From Dehalobacter restrictus DSM 9455 (lineage in GTDB: Bacteria > Bacillota > Desulfitobacteriia > Desulfitobacteriales > Syntrophobotulaceae), in contig NZ_CP007033.1 of the NCBI RefSeq assembly GCF_000512895.1, forward strand, positions 1,785,001-1,849,000: DNA of 64,000 nucleotides, given 5' to 3'. Under the pieces are notes generated by a model, which was not told the origin of the DNA, did not search any database, and saw only the letters and a program-made list of their open reading frames with translations. Each line of letters opens with the position of its first letter. Within the stretch, counting starts at the first letter, position 1. Shown piece after piece: positions 51,771-60,210 of the stretch. A program made the position numbers and the translations under genes.

Positions 51771-52859
51771 CTATACCGCAAAGTCTACGTGCTGGACCGC
51801 CCCTGCTTCTCCGTTCTCTTTTAGAAATATGCCAGTTTCCTTGATCTGAGCGTCTAAATGATTATCCGTATCTTTCAGTGAAAATAGCGAATCGACATTG
51901 CCTAAATAGATTGCGCCAATTCCAACCTGACTTAAGGCCAGTAGCTGGTCGTTGCCGGTGGCATCCTTAATCCAAAGGCTAAGTTCTTTGTAGATGGAAT
52001 CGTTTTCATCGATCCAGCCGTTTTGATCGTTATCATATTCGGCTAACTCCCCGAAACCATCTCCGCTTGTCGGTCCAAAGAGCTCGCTGCCGTCATTGAT
52101 GACTCCATCGCTGTTCTCATCCAAAGCAAGGAACCCACTGCCTTCAGCCAGGAAAGACATTGTATCCTGCGTTCCGTCGGCATTAAGGTCAAAATCCGTT
52201 TTAAATCCTGACAGGCTTGCGCCGCCTGCACCGTAATTAATCACTAACGGATCGATCAAAGCATCTCCAGCTTTGATATCGATACGCTGATAGGCTGTAT
52301 ACTCGCGGCTTGTAGCGATATTCAGCTTAAATTTTATTTCACTGCCATCTTCGGTAAGAATTGTGCCCTGGGCTGAAAAGTTCATGGATTCTTTTTCTGT
52401 ATAGGACTCTTCATAGTGATAATTAACGCCCCAGCCAACCTTCTGACTGCCGTTCCCATTATTGTTGCCGTCATTCTTTGCTGCCATTAGGTGACCAAAA
52501 TCACTGTTACCCGGACCTGAAAGAGTTAGTTTGTCCGGTACGTCAATCGTTACCTTTTTCCCGGACAGTTTGGAAAGGAATTTTTCTAACAGGGAGATAA
52601 TTTCTTTCTCCCTAGGGCTGAGTTCAAAAAATTCATCTTCCGACTCAGCAGTTGTTTCTGAGCTGCTCACTGCGGGATTCTCCTGTAATTTAGCCAAAGC
52701 GTCACCCGAAAGTGTCAGCGAATCCGCAGTTGGCTCTGTTTCATCGTTTGCATCCGTGCCCTGTCCGTCAACCCAGGCTTTCAGCCTTTCATTGACGGTC
52801 TTTTGCTGTTCCAGCTTGTAGTCCGAATAAAGATCAACAGCTGAACTTAAAACCTTCAT
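51771..52859 (-). CDS. Acidic protein with Ca-binding-type repeats, function unknown
   Basis: A 362-residue, acidic, Ser/Gly/Asp-rich protein with no signal peptide. Its middle has strand-rich VGWGVNYHYEESYTEKESMN. The C-terminal half contains repeated DxNxDG-type loops (FDLNADGTQDT; LALDENSDGVINDGSELFGP; YDNDQNGWIDENDSIY) like EF-hand or dockerin Ca2+ loops. I chose the ATG at 52859 because GGAGG lies 7 bases upstream; the longer frame to 52967 lacks a site. It is probably surface or spore related, but this is inference. Confidence 0.7.
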   Translation of the reverse strand: MKVLSSAVDLYSDYKLEQQKTVNERLKAWVDGQGTDANDETEPTADSLTLSGDALAKLQENPAVSSSETTAESEDEFFELSPREKEIISLLEKFLSKLSGKKVTIDVPDKLTLSGPGNSDFGHLMAAKNDGNNNGNGSQKVGWGVNYHYEESYTEKESMNFSAQGTILTEDGSEIKFKLNIATSREYTAYQRIDIKAGDALIDPLVINYGAGGASLSGFKTDFDLNADGTQDTMSFLAEGSGFLALDENSDGVINDGSELFGPTSGDGFGELAEYDNDQNGWIDENDSIYKELSLWIKDATGNDQLLALSQVGIGAIYLGNVDSLFSLKDTDNHLDAQIKETGIFLKENGEAGAVQHVDFAV

Positions 52860-52953
52860 CTTCATCCCTCCATGGATATTAGACTTCCTTATTATTATCG
52901 TAAAGATTTTTAGTTTTCTTAAGACCCATGAAGACATTTCTTTGCTTGGAATC

Positions 52954-52981
52954 AAAAAAAGATGCAATCATACATCTTTTT
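52954..52981 (-). terminator. Terminator after rmuC
   Basis: On the minus strand AAAAAGATG, 8-base loop, CATCTTTTT followed by TTG. It lies just past the rmuC stop and upstream of the Ca-binding-type gene. Confidence 0.7.
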
Positions 52982-53034
52982 AAAATCACGTAGCATTCGA
53001 CTGGGAAGTCCGGCATTCAGACTTTCCTAAAATA

Positions 53035-54381
53035 TTAATTATCTCCTGCCGCAATCTCCCGAAGCCCGGTCTCGAGGATCTCCATCTCACCGATCTCATT
53101 ATCTCCGGCAACCCCGAGCTCTTTGAATTTCCTGGCGGTCACGAGTACCCGGTTTTCATAGGAGCCAACGGCCCGATTGTAAGCCTGAGTGGCCTGAGCG
53201 AGTCCTTTGCGGATGTCCAACAAATGCTCGGTCAAAACGCTGATCCTGTCATAGAGCTGTTTACCGAGCTCGCTGATATGGCGGGCATTTTCGTTGATCT
53301 GTTCCTGGCTCCAGCCGTAAGCCACGGCTTTAAGCAGCGCAATCAGCGTTGTCGGGGTCGCCAGGATGACCCTTTGCCCGGCGCCGTATTCGATGAGTTC
53401 CGGATCTGACTGCAGCGCGGCACTGAAAAAGGTTTCACCCGGCAGAAACATGACAACAAATTCCGGCGTAAAATCGAACTGGTTCCAGTAAGACTTCGCG
53501 GCAAGTTTGGTAATATGATTTTTGACCTGCCGGGCATGGCCCGACAACTTTGTTCTCTTCTGGTCTTCATCGAGTGCTTCCACAGCTTCGAGATAATCCG
53601 CGAGCGGAGCCTTGGAATCGACGACGATCGTTTTATTCCCCGGAAGCCTAATAATCATATCCGGGCGCTGCCTACCGGACTCCCCGCTGACTTCCTCCTG
53701 CTGGTAAAAATCACAGTACTCCACCATGCCGGCCAGTTCTACAACCCGCTGCAGCTGGATTTCTCCCCAGCGTCCTCTGACAGTCGGCGATTTCAAAGCA
53801 GAAGTCAGCTTCAAGGTCTCCCGCTGTAGCTTTTCCTGCCCGAACGCCATATTTTCGACTTGCTTAAGCAGCCCTTCATAAGCCCCTGCTCTTTTTTGTT
53901 CCAGTTCGTTAATCTTCAGATCAACTTTGTCGAGCGACTCCCGCAAAGGCTTTACGAGTTCATCGATAGAAGTCTGCCTTTTTTCCAGATCAGCCGAAGC
54001 CTGGACCTGGGTCTTCTCAAGCACAACTTTTGCCAATTCGAGAAAGGACTGATTGTTATTCTTAAGCGCTTCAGCGGATAAGGCCTTGAAGCCGTTACTG
54101 AGCTCCTCCCTTGCATGACTGAGAAGCGTTAATTTCTCTTCATACGCTGTCTGCTCCATCTCAAGCCGGGTACGCAGTTCAGAAATGACAGCGGAATTTT
54201 GCATTCTTCTTTCATATTCCTGATTCAGTTCCGCATGCAGCCTTTCATTCTCCTGTTCAAGCGTCCGGGCTTTTTCCAGTAGTCCTCTGGCTTGGCCTCC
54301 ACGGATACTGAATCCTGTCCCAAATCCGAGAATGATCCCGACCATGACTGCGCTGATGACATAAAGGAAGACTGGATCCAT
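53035..54381 (-). CDS. rmuC: DNA recombination protein RmuC
   Basis: A 448-residue protein with an N-terminal hydrophobic anchor ([17 protein letters not shown]) and a coiled-coil region (about 35-180; [20 protein letters not shown]). The C-terminal RmuC domain carries [40 protein letters not shown] and [20 protein letters not shown]. It limits inversions at short inverted repeats; an endonuclease-like fold has been proposed. The presence of many palindromes in this window is notable but not causally linked. Confidence 0.94.
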   Translation of the reverse strand: MDPVFLYVISAVMVGIILGFGTGFSIRGGQARGLLEKARTLEQENERLHAELNQEYERRMQNSAVISELRTRLEMEQTAYEEKLTLLSHAREELSNGFKALSAEALKNNNQSFLELAKVVLEKTQVQASADLEKRQTSIDELVKPLRESLDKVDLKINELEQKRAGAYEGLLKQVENMAFGQEKLQRETLKLTSALKSPTVRGRWGEIQLQRVVELAGMVEYCDFYQQEEVSGESGRQRPDMIIRLPGNKTIVVDSKAPLADYLEAVEALDEDQKRTKLSGHARQVKNHITKLAAKSYWNQFDFTPEFVVMFLPGETFFSAALQSDPELIEYGAGQRVILATPTTLIALLKAVAYGWSQEQINENARHISELGKQLYDRISVLTEHLLDIRKGLAQATQAYNRAVGSYENRVLVTARKFKELGVAGDNEIGEMEILETGLREIAAGDN

Positions 54382-54435
54382 CGGGCATCCCTCGCATATC
54401 CATATTATTGGCGTTATCGTTTTTGCGGTTTGATC

Positions 54436-54984
54436 CTACTTCAAATAATCTTCAGGCAATTTGGTCAGGGGTCCCATACTGTCTAAAGGCCAGTACCTGA
54501 TCCAGACCCTTCCCAATATCTTCTCCTTGGGCAAGGCGCCCCAACGATGGCTATCGTAACTGGCAGGACGGTTATCCCCCATCATGAAATAGGAATCCTC
54601 CGGCACGTTTTCAGGCCCATATTCATAATCAGCGGGATATTCGACATAAGGCTCATCTAGAACCTTGTCATTAATATAGACTTTTCCATTTTTGACTTCA
54701 AGCTTTTCTCCGGGCAAGCCGATGACTCTTTTGACGAGGTCCTCATCCTTCATCATAGACTCGGGAGCTTCAAAAACAATAACATCTCCGCGCTTGATAT
54801 CACCGCATTTATAAAAGAACCGATCCACGATTAAACGATCCTGAAGCTGAATCGTAGGCAGCATCGAGCCGGTCGGGACGATTCGGGTATCAATCAAATA
54901 ATTTCGGATCACCAAAGAGAGAACAAAAGCAATTGCAACGATGACGACCCATTCAAACAACGATTTCATAAAACCCTTCAACAC
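54436..54984 (-). CDS. lepB: Signal peptidase I
   Basis: Membrane-anchored serine-lysine protease of 182 residues that removes signal peptides. The N-terminal anchor WVVIVAIAFVLSLVIRNYLI is followed by the catalytic Ser in VPTGSMLPTIQLQDRL and the catalytic Lys in DEDLVKRVIGLPGEKLEVKN. A later box, YFMMGDNRPASYDSHRWGAL, is conserved. The start is GTG with AAGG 6 bases upstream. It ends 54 bp before the rmuC ATG on the same strand. Confidence 0.96.
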   Translation of the reverse strand: MLKGFMKSLFEWVVIVAIAFVLSLVIRNYLIDTRIVPTGSMLPTIQLQDRLIVDRFFYKCGDIKRGDVIVFEAPESMMKDEDLVKRVIGLPGEKLEVKNGKVYINDKVLDEPYVEYPADYEYGPENVPEDSYFMMGDNRPASYDSHRWGALPKEKILGRVWIRYWPLDSMGPLTKLPEDYLK

Positions 54985-55509
54985 AAATCACCTTCCACAT
55001 TTCTTCAATATCTCCAATTTCAAAGGTTAGCCCAAACCTAAGTTACTTTCTCTATTAATCTATATATTCCTGCCTATTACTAACTGAAAAAAACAAAATG
55101 CCCCCAATGGAAAAGGATAACAAAAACCATAATGAAAAGCAAGACTCGAACAAAAGCTTTATCCCATCACGCTATACACATGTTTTCTAGGATCAAAAAT
55201 TCATTTTTTTATTGATAAAGAAACTAATACCAGTTACTCAGCCTATTTAAGTTCCTTAATAAAATCCTAGTAAAACTCCAAACGTATATGCCCCTAACAT
55301 TTTAGCAGTTATTATCCTTTTTTCCATATAGTACCATTTCTCAGTCGTGTCTCATATAGTGTAAGGACACTAGAGAATAACTTATTTAACTTACACGTTA
55401 ATGGCTCTAAATAAAATTAGATCAGTTGGCCTATAAAGTTCTTATGATATTCTTATGAGCTATATTCTCTAGCTGTTTATTCTTTATGAGGAAAGGGGGC
55501 ATTCAAAAA
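54985..55509. other. 525-bp intergenic region
   Basis: AT-rich, no convincing gene or RNA. A CATATAGTG element near 55.35 kb faintly resembles a mother-cell sigma (-10) box that could serve the tiny genes at 55.5 kb; the -35 is unclear. Confidence 0.4.
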
Positions 55510-55626
55510 ATGGCTTATGATGGAGTAGTTGGGGGCGCAGCAGGAGGTCTCGGTGGTTGTGGTTGTGGTATTGCAATCGTTGTTGTAATTATTCTTCTGT
55601 TAATCGCTTTGGGTATTGTTTTCTAA
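55510..55626 (+). CDS. Tiny glycine/cysteine hydrophobic peptide (38 residues), YjcZ-like
   Basis: Read directly: MAYDGVVGGAAGGLGGCGCG followed by a single hydrophobic helix IAIVVVIILLLIALGIVF. It resembles the tiny YjcZ/YnzH-type sporulation-associated membrane peptides. AAAGGGGG stands before the ATG. The next gene ends almost identically (LIALGVIF), so they are a tandem pair of paralogues. They were probably transcribed together. The function is unknown; spore-coat membrane roles are assumed from relatives. Confidence 0.7.
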   Translation: MAYDGVVGGAAGGLGGCGCGIAIVVVIILLLIALGIVF

Positions 55627-55657
55627 TTTAAATCAATTTTGAAAGGAGGAGAATATT

Positions 55658-55804
55658 ATGTTTAGATACGGCGGTGGATGTTGTTGCAGACCTATGGCAC
55701 CTGTAGCTCCGGTTGCTCCCGTAGCTCCTATTTATGGTGGAGCTGGAGTCGGGATCATTGCCATTGCAATATTAATTTTAATTGCTTTAGGAGTTATCTT
55801 CTAA
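55658..55804 (+). CDS. Tiny Cys-rich, Pro-Val repeat hydrophobic peptide (48 residues)
   Basis: Translation MFRYGGGCCCRPMAPVAPVA, then PVAPIYGGAGVGIIAIAILI and LIALGVIF. It has three consecutive cysteines, an AP-V-x repeat and a C-terminal membrane helix. AAGGAGGAGAATATT gives a strong ribosome site. It is a paralogue of the 55510 peptide in its helix. IS material begins 43 bp downstream. Likely a small spore or membrane protein; the function is unknown. Confidence 0.7.
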   Translation: MFRYGGGCCCRPMAPVAPVAPVAPIYGGAGVGIIAIAILILIALGVIF

Positions 55805-55893
55805 ATTCTAAAAAATTTTAATAAAATAAGAAAAGTGGGGTTTGAATGAGGCCACTGAAAAACACTTTGTTTTTCGCTTAAACCACACAACCA

Positions 55894-55937
55894 AAAAACC
55901 AGAAGATGAGATATATTGACTCATTCTCCTGGTTTTT
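55894..55937 (-). terminator. Terminator at the end of the IS transposase
   Basis: AAAAACCAG pairs with CCTGGTTTTT, with an inner GATGAG/CTCATT stem; 40 bp past the transposase stop. Confidence 0.75.
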
Positions 55938-55976
55938 CAATTCTTATATGTAATGGCTTAGTTTATCACTCTCTTT

Positions 55977-57446
55977 TTAACCCATTAAAGTTATAATTCT
56001 TTTTAAATTAACAGCAAATATTGTGGTCGCCGCTTGTAGCTGCATACCAAATATGCCTGAAGCAGATGCAACACCATACCCATGTCTATGTTTTAGCTCG
56101 CTGTTTTTTGCCTCAATTTTGTAACGTTCCTTTGACTTTTCTTTGAAATATTCGCTATCCTGAAATATGGCCTGTTCTTCATGCGTGTGGTGTTTTATCG
56201 TTACAGAATATGTTTTGGTTTTTGCCCCGTCTTTATAGCAGCCTGCTTTATAGGGGCAGATTTTGCATTTTTCCACGTCGAATAAGTAGGATTCTACCGT
56301 TCCTGTACCGTCTTTAGCATGTTTTTTAGGCCGGGTGCTTGTCTTTTTAAAGCTCATATGTCCAGCCTGACAAACATACATCTGACAATCTTTATTAAAT
56401 TCAAATATATTGGGATTTATTCGGTTCGATTGTTGATGTGTCACTGTTTTACTCAGCTTAGAAACCAGATTGATGTTATTTTCTTTCGTATATACGATGT
56501 TATCTTTTTCGGAATAGGCTGCATCACCAATGATATCTGTAACTTCAATTCCTGCTTGTTCACTTTTTTCTACCAGGGCCTGAAGTTGTTTCCCGTCATG
56601 TTTTTCTCCTGATGTAACAACTGCGGCAGTTATGATCCGTTCTTCCGTCATGGCTAGATGAGTTTTATATCCGAAAAAGGCTGTATCCGCTGTTTTATGA
56701 CCCATTTTGGCATCGGCATCCTTTGACATTAAGGCTAATTGTTCATGGTCATCCTCAACCACTTCTTTTAGCATATTTAGTTTTTCTCTTACAGCAGGGT
56801 AACCGGAAATGTGTTCTGCGTTTTCAATGACCGTTATTAGTTTTTGGCAATACGCTAGTTCATCTTCCAGTAAGCCATTATTAACTTTTGCCGGGAATTG
56901 CTCTTTCATCTTATCATCTATGGCATAGACGGCTTTGCGTAGCCTCTTAGAACATTCTATTAAATGCTCCCGAGGTGATTTTTGATTGTATCTTGCCTGG
57001 GTATGGGTAGAATCTACTATGATGGCTTTGCTTTTTATAATACCTTTTTCCAAAGCGATTCCAACTGTTTTTTGGATCAATAGATCCAGCAGGTTTGTAT
57101 CTTTGAGCCGTAGCTTTCTGAACTTGGTCAGTGAACTGGGGTCAATGACTTCTTCTTCCGGTGTCATATCAAGAAAATATTTAAATGACATATCGTATTT
57201 TGATCGCTCCACCACATCAACATCTGATATGTCGAAAATGCTTTTTAGTAAAAGGTATTTGAACATCCGAACTGGATCTATTGCACCTCGTCCATTATTT
57301 TGACAATAGACATTAACCAACTCGTCGTAGATAAAATTAAAATCCACTAATTCGTTCATCTGTCGCAATAAATTATCTTTGGGTATGATCAAATCGTATA
57401 TGCCCATATAGGGACTTAAGGCCAGGCTTGTTTGTTTCTTTATCAT
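55977..57446 (-). CDS. IS1182-family transposase
   Basis: DDE transposase of 489 residues with an intact frame. The N-terminal part shows YMGIYDLIIPKDNLLRQMNE, GAIDPVRMFKYLLLKSIFDI and PSSLTKFRKLRLKD. The catalytic Asp is likely in SKAIIVDSTHTQARYN. Later regions are DADAKMGHKTADTAFFGYKT, TDIIGDAAYSEKDNIVY, a Cys-rich CKICPYKAGCYKDG and a C-terminal KNSELKHRHGYGVASASGIF with the probable catalytic Glu. It is not closely similar to the transposase at 5.3 kb. Confidence 0.94.
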   Translation of the reverse strand: MIKKQTSLALSPYMGIYDLIIPKDNLLRQMNELVDFNFIYDELVNVYCQNNGRGAIDPVRMFKYLLLKSIFDISDVDVVERSKYDMSFKYFLDMTPEEEVIDPSSLTKFRKLRLKDTNLLDLLIQKTVGIALEKGIIKSKAIIVDSTHTQARYNQKSPREHLIECSKRLRKAVYAIDDKMKEQFPAKVNNGLLEDELAYCQKLITVIENAEHISGYPAVREKLNMLKEVVEDDHEQLALMSKDADAKMGHKTADTAFFGYKTHLAMTEERIITAAVVTSGEKHDGKQLQALVEKSEQAGIEVTDIIGDAAYSEKDNIVYTKENNINLVSKLSKTVTHQQSNRINPNIFEFNKDCQMYVCQAGHMSFKKTSTRPKKHAKDGTGTVESYLFDVEKCKICPYKAGCYKDGAKTKTYSVTIKHHTHEEQAIFQDSEYFKEKSKERYKIEAKNSELKHRHGYGVASASGIFGMQLQAATTIFAVNLKRIITLMG

Positions 57447-57490
57447 ATGATTACCTGCGCTGAAGTTTTTTCTCTATTTAATTGTATCAA

Positions 57491-57534
57491 AAAAGAGCTG
57501 GAATTACTTCTTTCTTCGTAATTCCAGCTCTTTT
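57491..57534 (-). terminator. Perfect 17-bp hairpin blocking read-through into the transposase
   Basis: AAAAGAGCTGGAATTAC (57491-57507) pairs exactly with GTAATTCCAGCTCTTTT (57518-57534). On the minus strand it is followed by TTGATACAAT. It lies between the IS end and the transposase start, so it should stop transcription entering from outside. Confidence 0.8.
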
Positions 57535-57571
57535 GCTTTTGAGGTTCAGGTACCACTTTTTCAGTGGCCTC

Positions 57572-57646
57572 GTTTTGAATGCCCTTCTTTTCTTTGGTTA
57601 TAGCAAAACTACCTCCATATGCACCGTAAGTTCCATTAAGTTTCAC
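57572..57646 (-). pseudogene. Possible small gene cut by the IS
   Basis: From GTG at 57646 the minus strand reads MKLNGTYGAYGGSFAITKEK and enters the IS after KGIQ. If the element is removed, the frame would continue a few residues (TPLFLFY) and stop. No good ribosome site is visible, so it may be fortuitous, but the Gly/Tyr-rich start resembles the small peptides nearby. Confidence 0.25.
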
Positions 57647-57708
57647 GGTTAATTCATTATATGTTTATGGCTAAGGGAATTAACCTCTTAGCCCCTTTAT
57701 AAGAAATT

Positions 57709-57777
57709 TTACCAATAGTAGTTACGAGACCATAACCTTCCAAGCGCAAATCCAGCAAATAATGGAAAGAAAAACAT
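57709..57777 (-). CDS. Tiny hydrophobic peptide (22 residues)
   Basis: AAAGGAG with 9-base spacing precedes the ATG at 57777. The translation MFFFPLFAGFALGRLWSRNY ends YW and stops at 57709. It has a hydrophobic segment then Arg and aromatic residues, like small membrane-anchored spore peptides. Because it is so short the call rests on the very good ribosome site and the neighbouring tiny genes. Confidence 0.4.
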   Translation of the reverse strand: MFFFPLFAGFALGRLWSRNYYW

Positions 57778-57972
57778 TTTTTAACACTCCTTTCTAAGCC
57801 GTTGGTAATATATGTAATGCATTATATGCTTAATTCACTTATTCGGTCTATAAAAAGATATAACTAACATTAAGCTAAATCATCTTTTCAGTACAAAATA
57901 GTCACTCAGGGGGATTTAATTATAACTAATGGTTTCAGAAAAACGAACAATTGCGTATTTTACGCTTTTGTG
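57778..57972. other. Intergenic region before tRNA-Leu(CAG)
   Basis: About 195 AT-rich bp with no gene seen up to the tRNA promoter. Confidence 0.4.
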
Positions 57973-58002
57973 TTGACAAAGCATAGAACCATCAAATATA
58001 AT
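57973..58002 (+). promoter_or_regulatory. Promoter of tRNA-Leu(CAG)
   Basis: Perfect TTGACA (57973-57978), 18 bp, perfect TATAAT (57997-58002), 13 bp before the tRNA. Confidence 0.85.
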
Positions 58003-58015
58003 GTAATCTGTCGAT

Positions 58016-58102
58016 GCGGCCGTGGCGGAACTGGCAGACGCGCTAGTTTCAGGTACTAGTGGGCTTACGCTCGTGGAGGTTCAAGTCCTCTCGGCCGCAC
58101 CA
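58016..58102 (+). tRNA. tRNA-Leu (anticodon CAG)
   Basis: An 87-nt class II tRNA. Acceptor GCGGCCG/CGGCCGC plus A and encoded CCA; D-arm GGCGGAACTGGCAGACGC; anticodon stem CTAGT/ACTAG around TTCAGGT gives CAG; long variable arm; T-loop GGTTCAAGTCC. It is followed 38 bp later by the third IS element. Confidence 0.97.
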
Positions 58103-58206
58103 AAATTCGTCTAAAAACCCGCTATTCATGAGGGCACTAAAAAGGCGGTGTTGCAAAACTACAAATGTAGTGGGGCAATACCGCCTTCTCCAATAGTTAA
58201 ATAAGT

Positions 58207-58244
58207 AGCCAGCAAAATCGTTATAGGTTTTAGCTGGCTTTTTT
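58207..58244 (+). terminator. Terminator hairpin inside the IS left end
   Basis: AGCCAGC pairs with GCTGGCT and is followed by TTTTTTC. It reads on the plus strand, so it may stop transcription from tRNA-Leu running into the element. Confidence 0.7.
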
Positions 58245-58292
58245 CATAACTGGATAGTCATAGGTATGACTAATAAGGCTCAAGAAGGCAGG

Positions 58293-58397
58293 GTGATGCA
58301 ATGTCTACCCGCTTTCGGCAAGTTGCGCCCTCCGTGGCGCAAAAAGCCGCGCTGCGCAATCCATGCTCCGCTTATGCTGGTTAGACATTGCATCGCC
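58293..58397. repeat. Dispersed palindromic repeat, copy C (different outer stem)
   Basis: Its core (CCGCTTTCGGCAAGTTGCGC, CCTCCGTGGCGC, GCCGCGCTGCGC, TCCATGCTCCGCTT) matches copies A and B. The outer arms are different: GATGCAATGTCTA (58295-58307) pairs with TAGACATTGCATC (58382-58394) instead of GTCTGGGTGCCACAA. It lies inside the third IS. Confidence 0.8.
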
Positions 58398-58456
58398 TAA
58401 TCTTTGGTCTTTGTAATCGATATGTCTTTGGAAGTAAGCAGTCTATCCCGCTAGTA

Positions 58457-60060
58457 TCAAGCCGTCTTTAGCCGGTGAAGCGGTTTCCCAATGCGCTCAT
58501 TCTGTATTTTAGCATGAAGCTTGTTGAAGTTATATCCAAAGCACAACAGCATAAACTCATTTTTCACACTTACTTTGCCGCGTGTTAAGAAACGATTGAA
58601 GTTGTAATCGTTCTTCAAGACCCCGAAGGCGCCTTCCGCCTGAATAGACCGATTTACCCTAAGTAAGATACTTTTTCGGATGTAATATTCTCATAGGATA
58701 CCTGGCGTTTCTCGATGAATTTCTTGGAAACCTGCATCCGTCGGTTTCCTTTGGACTTTGTACACTTCTCTCTCTTGAGACAGCCTTGGCAGTCCTCGCA
58801 TTCATATACCGTTATTTCAGACCGATAACCGGTTGCTGACATTCTATTTGTGATTCCTGCAGGTTTAAGTTGCTTGCCGTTACTGCAGGTGTATTCGTCT
58901 TTTTCGGCATTGTAATCCATGTTTTCTCGTTTGCTGATATCATTTTTAAAACTTCTTTTCTTCCATTGCTCATACGTTTGCGGCTTGATGTAACAGGCCT
59001 GTCTTTGCTTCTCCAGATACAGATAGTTTTCTTCACTTTCATAGCCGGAGTCGGCAATGATGTTCTTGTACCGGTATTTTAAGCGGCCCTCCATCTCTTT
59101 TAAAAAGGGGATCAGCGTGTTTAAGTCGTTTCTGTCTTGAAAAATATTCATGCCCGTTATGTATTCGCCTTCGACTCCAATCTGAACATTGTAAGCCGGC
59201 TTTAGCTGGGCATTGCGCATATGGTCGTCTTTCATATGCATGAAGGTGGCATCCGTGTCTGTCTTGGAGTAGCTATTTCTGCCATTAAACAGAGCATTAT
59301 GTTTATCGTATTCTGCCTGACGTAAGGAAAATTCTTTGATTTGTTCGGTATATCGCTGCAATTCTGTCTTCCGTTTGCCAATGCCATAAACAAATTCGAT
59401 GTTTTCTTCTTTTTGCTTCTCCTCTAAATACATGACTATTCCCGCCAGATCACGGCACAGGCTATCTTTGTTGACGCTGAAATTTGTATGGTAGGTTTCA
59501 TTAATTTTCTCCAGGCAACCTTGTATCTTAGTAAACATTTTGCTTTCATTTTTGCTCACTGCCTTCTTCCAAACGAAGGTATAACGATTGGCACTCGCTT
59601 CAATTTTTGTCCCGTCGATGAACAGATTTTCGAAGGCTACTTCGCCGATCTGATGCAGATAGATGACCATTTGATAAAATAATCCGTCGATGGCATCGAC
59701 GAGATAGTCTTTTCGAAACCGGGCAATGGTCGAATGATCCGGGGTCGGATTTCCCCCCAAGAGCCACATGAAATTAATATCTCTTCGGCAGGCTTTCTCA
59801 ATATTTCTGCTCGAATAGATATTGTTCATGTAAGCATAAGTCAGCACCTTGAATAGGATTTTTGGTTCGACTGCAGGTTTTCTTCCGGTAGAAGAGTATG
59901 CCTGATAGAGCTCTTTGTAGTTTAATCCCTCCAGTATGTGGCTGAGCAGTCGAACGGAGTCATCCTCCGGTATTAATACCTCAAAATTAAATGGTAAAAC
60001 TAATTGATACCCATCATGATATTCTGTATAATTTTTGTTGTGTAATTTATTTAGTTGCAT
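58457..60060 (-). pseudogene. IS1182-type transposase with a single-base frameshift near the end
   Basis: The frame from ATG 60060 gives 468 residues (LNYKELYQAYSSTGRKPAVE; PTPDHSTIARFRKDY; NLFIDGTKIEASANRYTFVW; KNIIADSGYESEENY) and stops at 58654 with SEKVSYLG. Adding one G after GAAAAAG would instead read SEKGILLRVNRSIQAEGAFG, followed by NFNRFLTRGKVSVKNEFMLL, and end LHRLKTA at 58457, the normal IS1182 C-terminus with the catalytic Glu. A 1-nt deletion therefore probably inactivates it, unless the base was missed in sequencing. Confidence 0.85.
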
Positions 60061-60080
60061 AACTAAATTATACAGTATTT

Positions 60081-60103
60081 GCGGGCTCTTTGAGCCCGCT
60101 TTT
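60081..60103. terminator. GC-rich hairpin upstream of the IS transposase
   Basis: GCGGGCTC, three-base loop, GAGCCCGC, then TTTTGC on the plus strand. It lies between the IS end and the transposase start. Confidence 0.6.
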
Positions 60104-60210
60104 GCTATTTCTCACGCAATAAAAGTAGGGCTATTGCCCACGAACGGTTACGTTCGTTGTGCAACAGCCCCTTTTGATTTGCCAAAAATAAATATCCATT
60201 TATAAAAAGA

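Larger units (their letters stand above)
55848..57571 (-). mobile_element. IS1182-family insertion sequence (about 1.72 kb)
   Basis: Inverted ends GAGGCCACTGAAAAA occur at 55848 and, complemented, ending at 57571. Flanks are GGTTTGAAT (55839-55847) and GTTTTGAAT (57572-57580), which agree in 8 of 9 positions and may be a mutated target duplication. The element carries one transposase, an outward-facing terminator at the left and a strong hairpin upstream of the transposase at the right. Confidence 0.85.
58144..60171 (-). mobile_element. Third IS1182-type element (about 2.03 kb), transposase frameshifted
   Basis: The ends match loosely: GGCGGTGTTGCAAAAC at 58144 and, complemented, GGGGCTGTTGCACAAC ending at 60171. 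Each end adjoins a small hairpin closing with GGGCAATA. No clear target duplication is seen. Inside are a hairpin terminator (58207), repeat copy C (58293-58397) and the frameshifted transposase (58457-60060). Confidence 0.7.

Noticed and set aside
54985-55509. Possible small RNA or extra tiny gene in the 525-bp gap
   Set aside because: No promoter-terminator pair, stable structure or ribosome-site-led frame could be supported.
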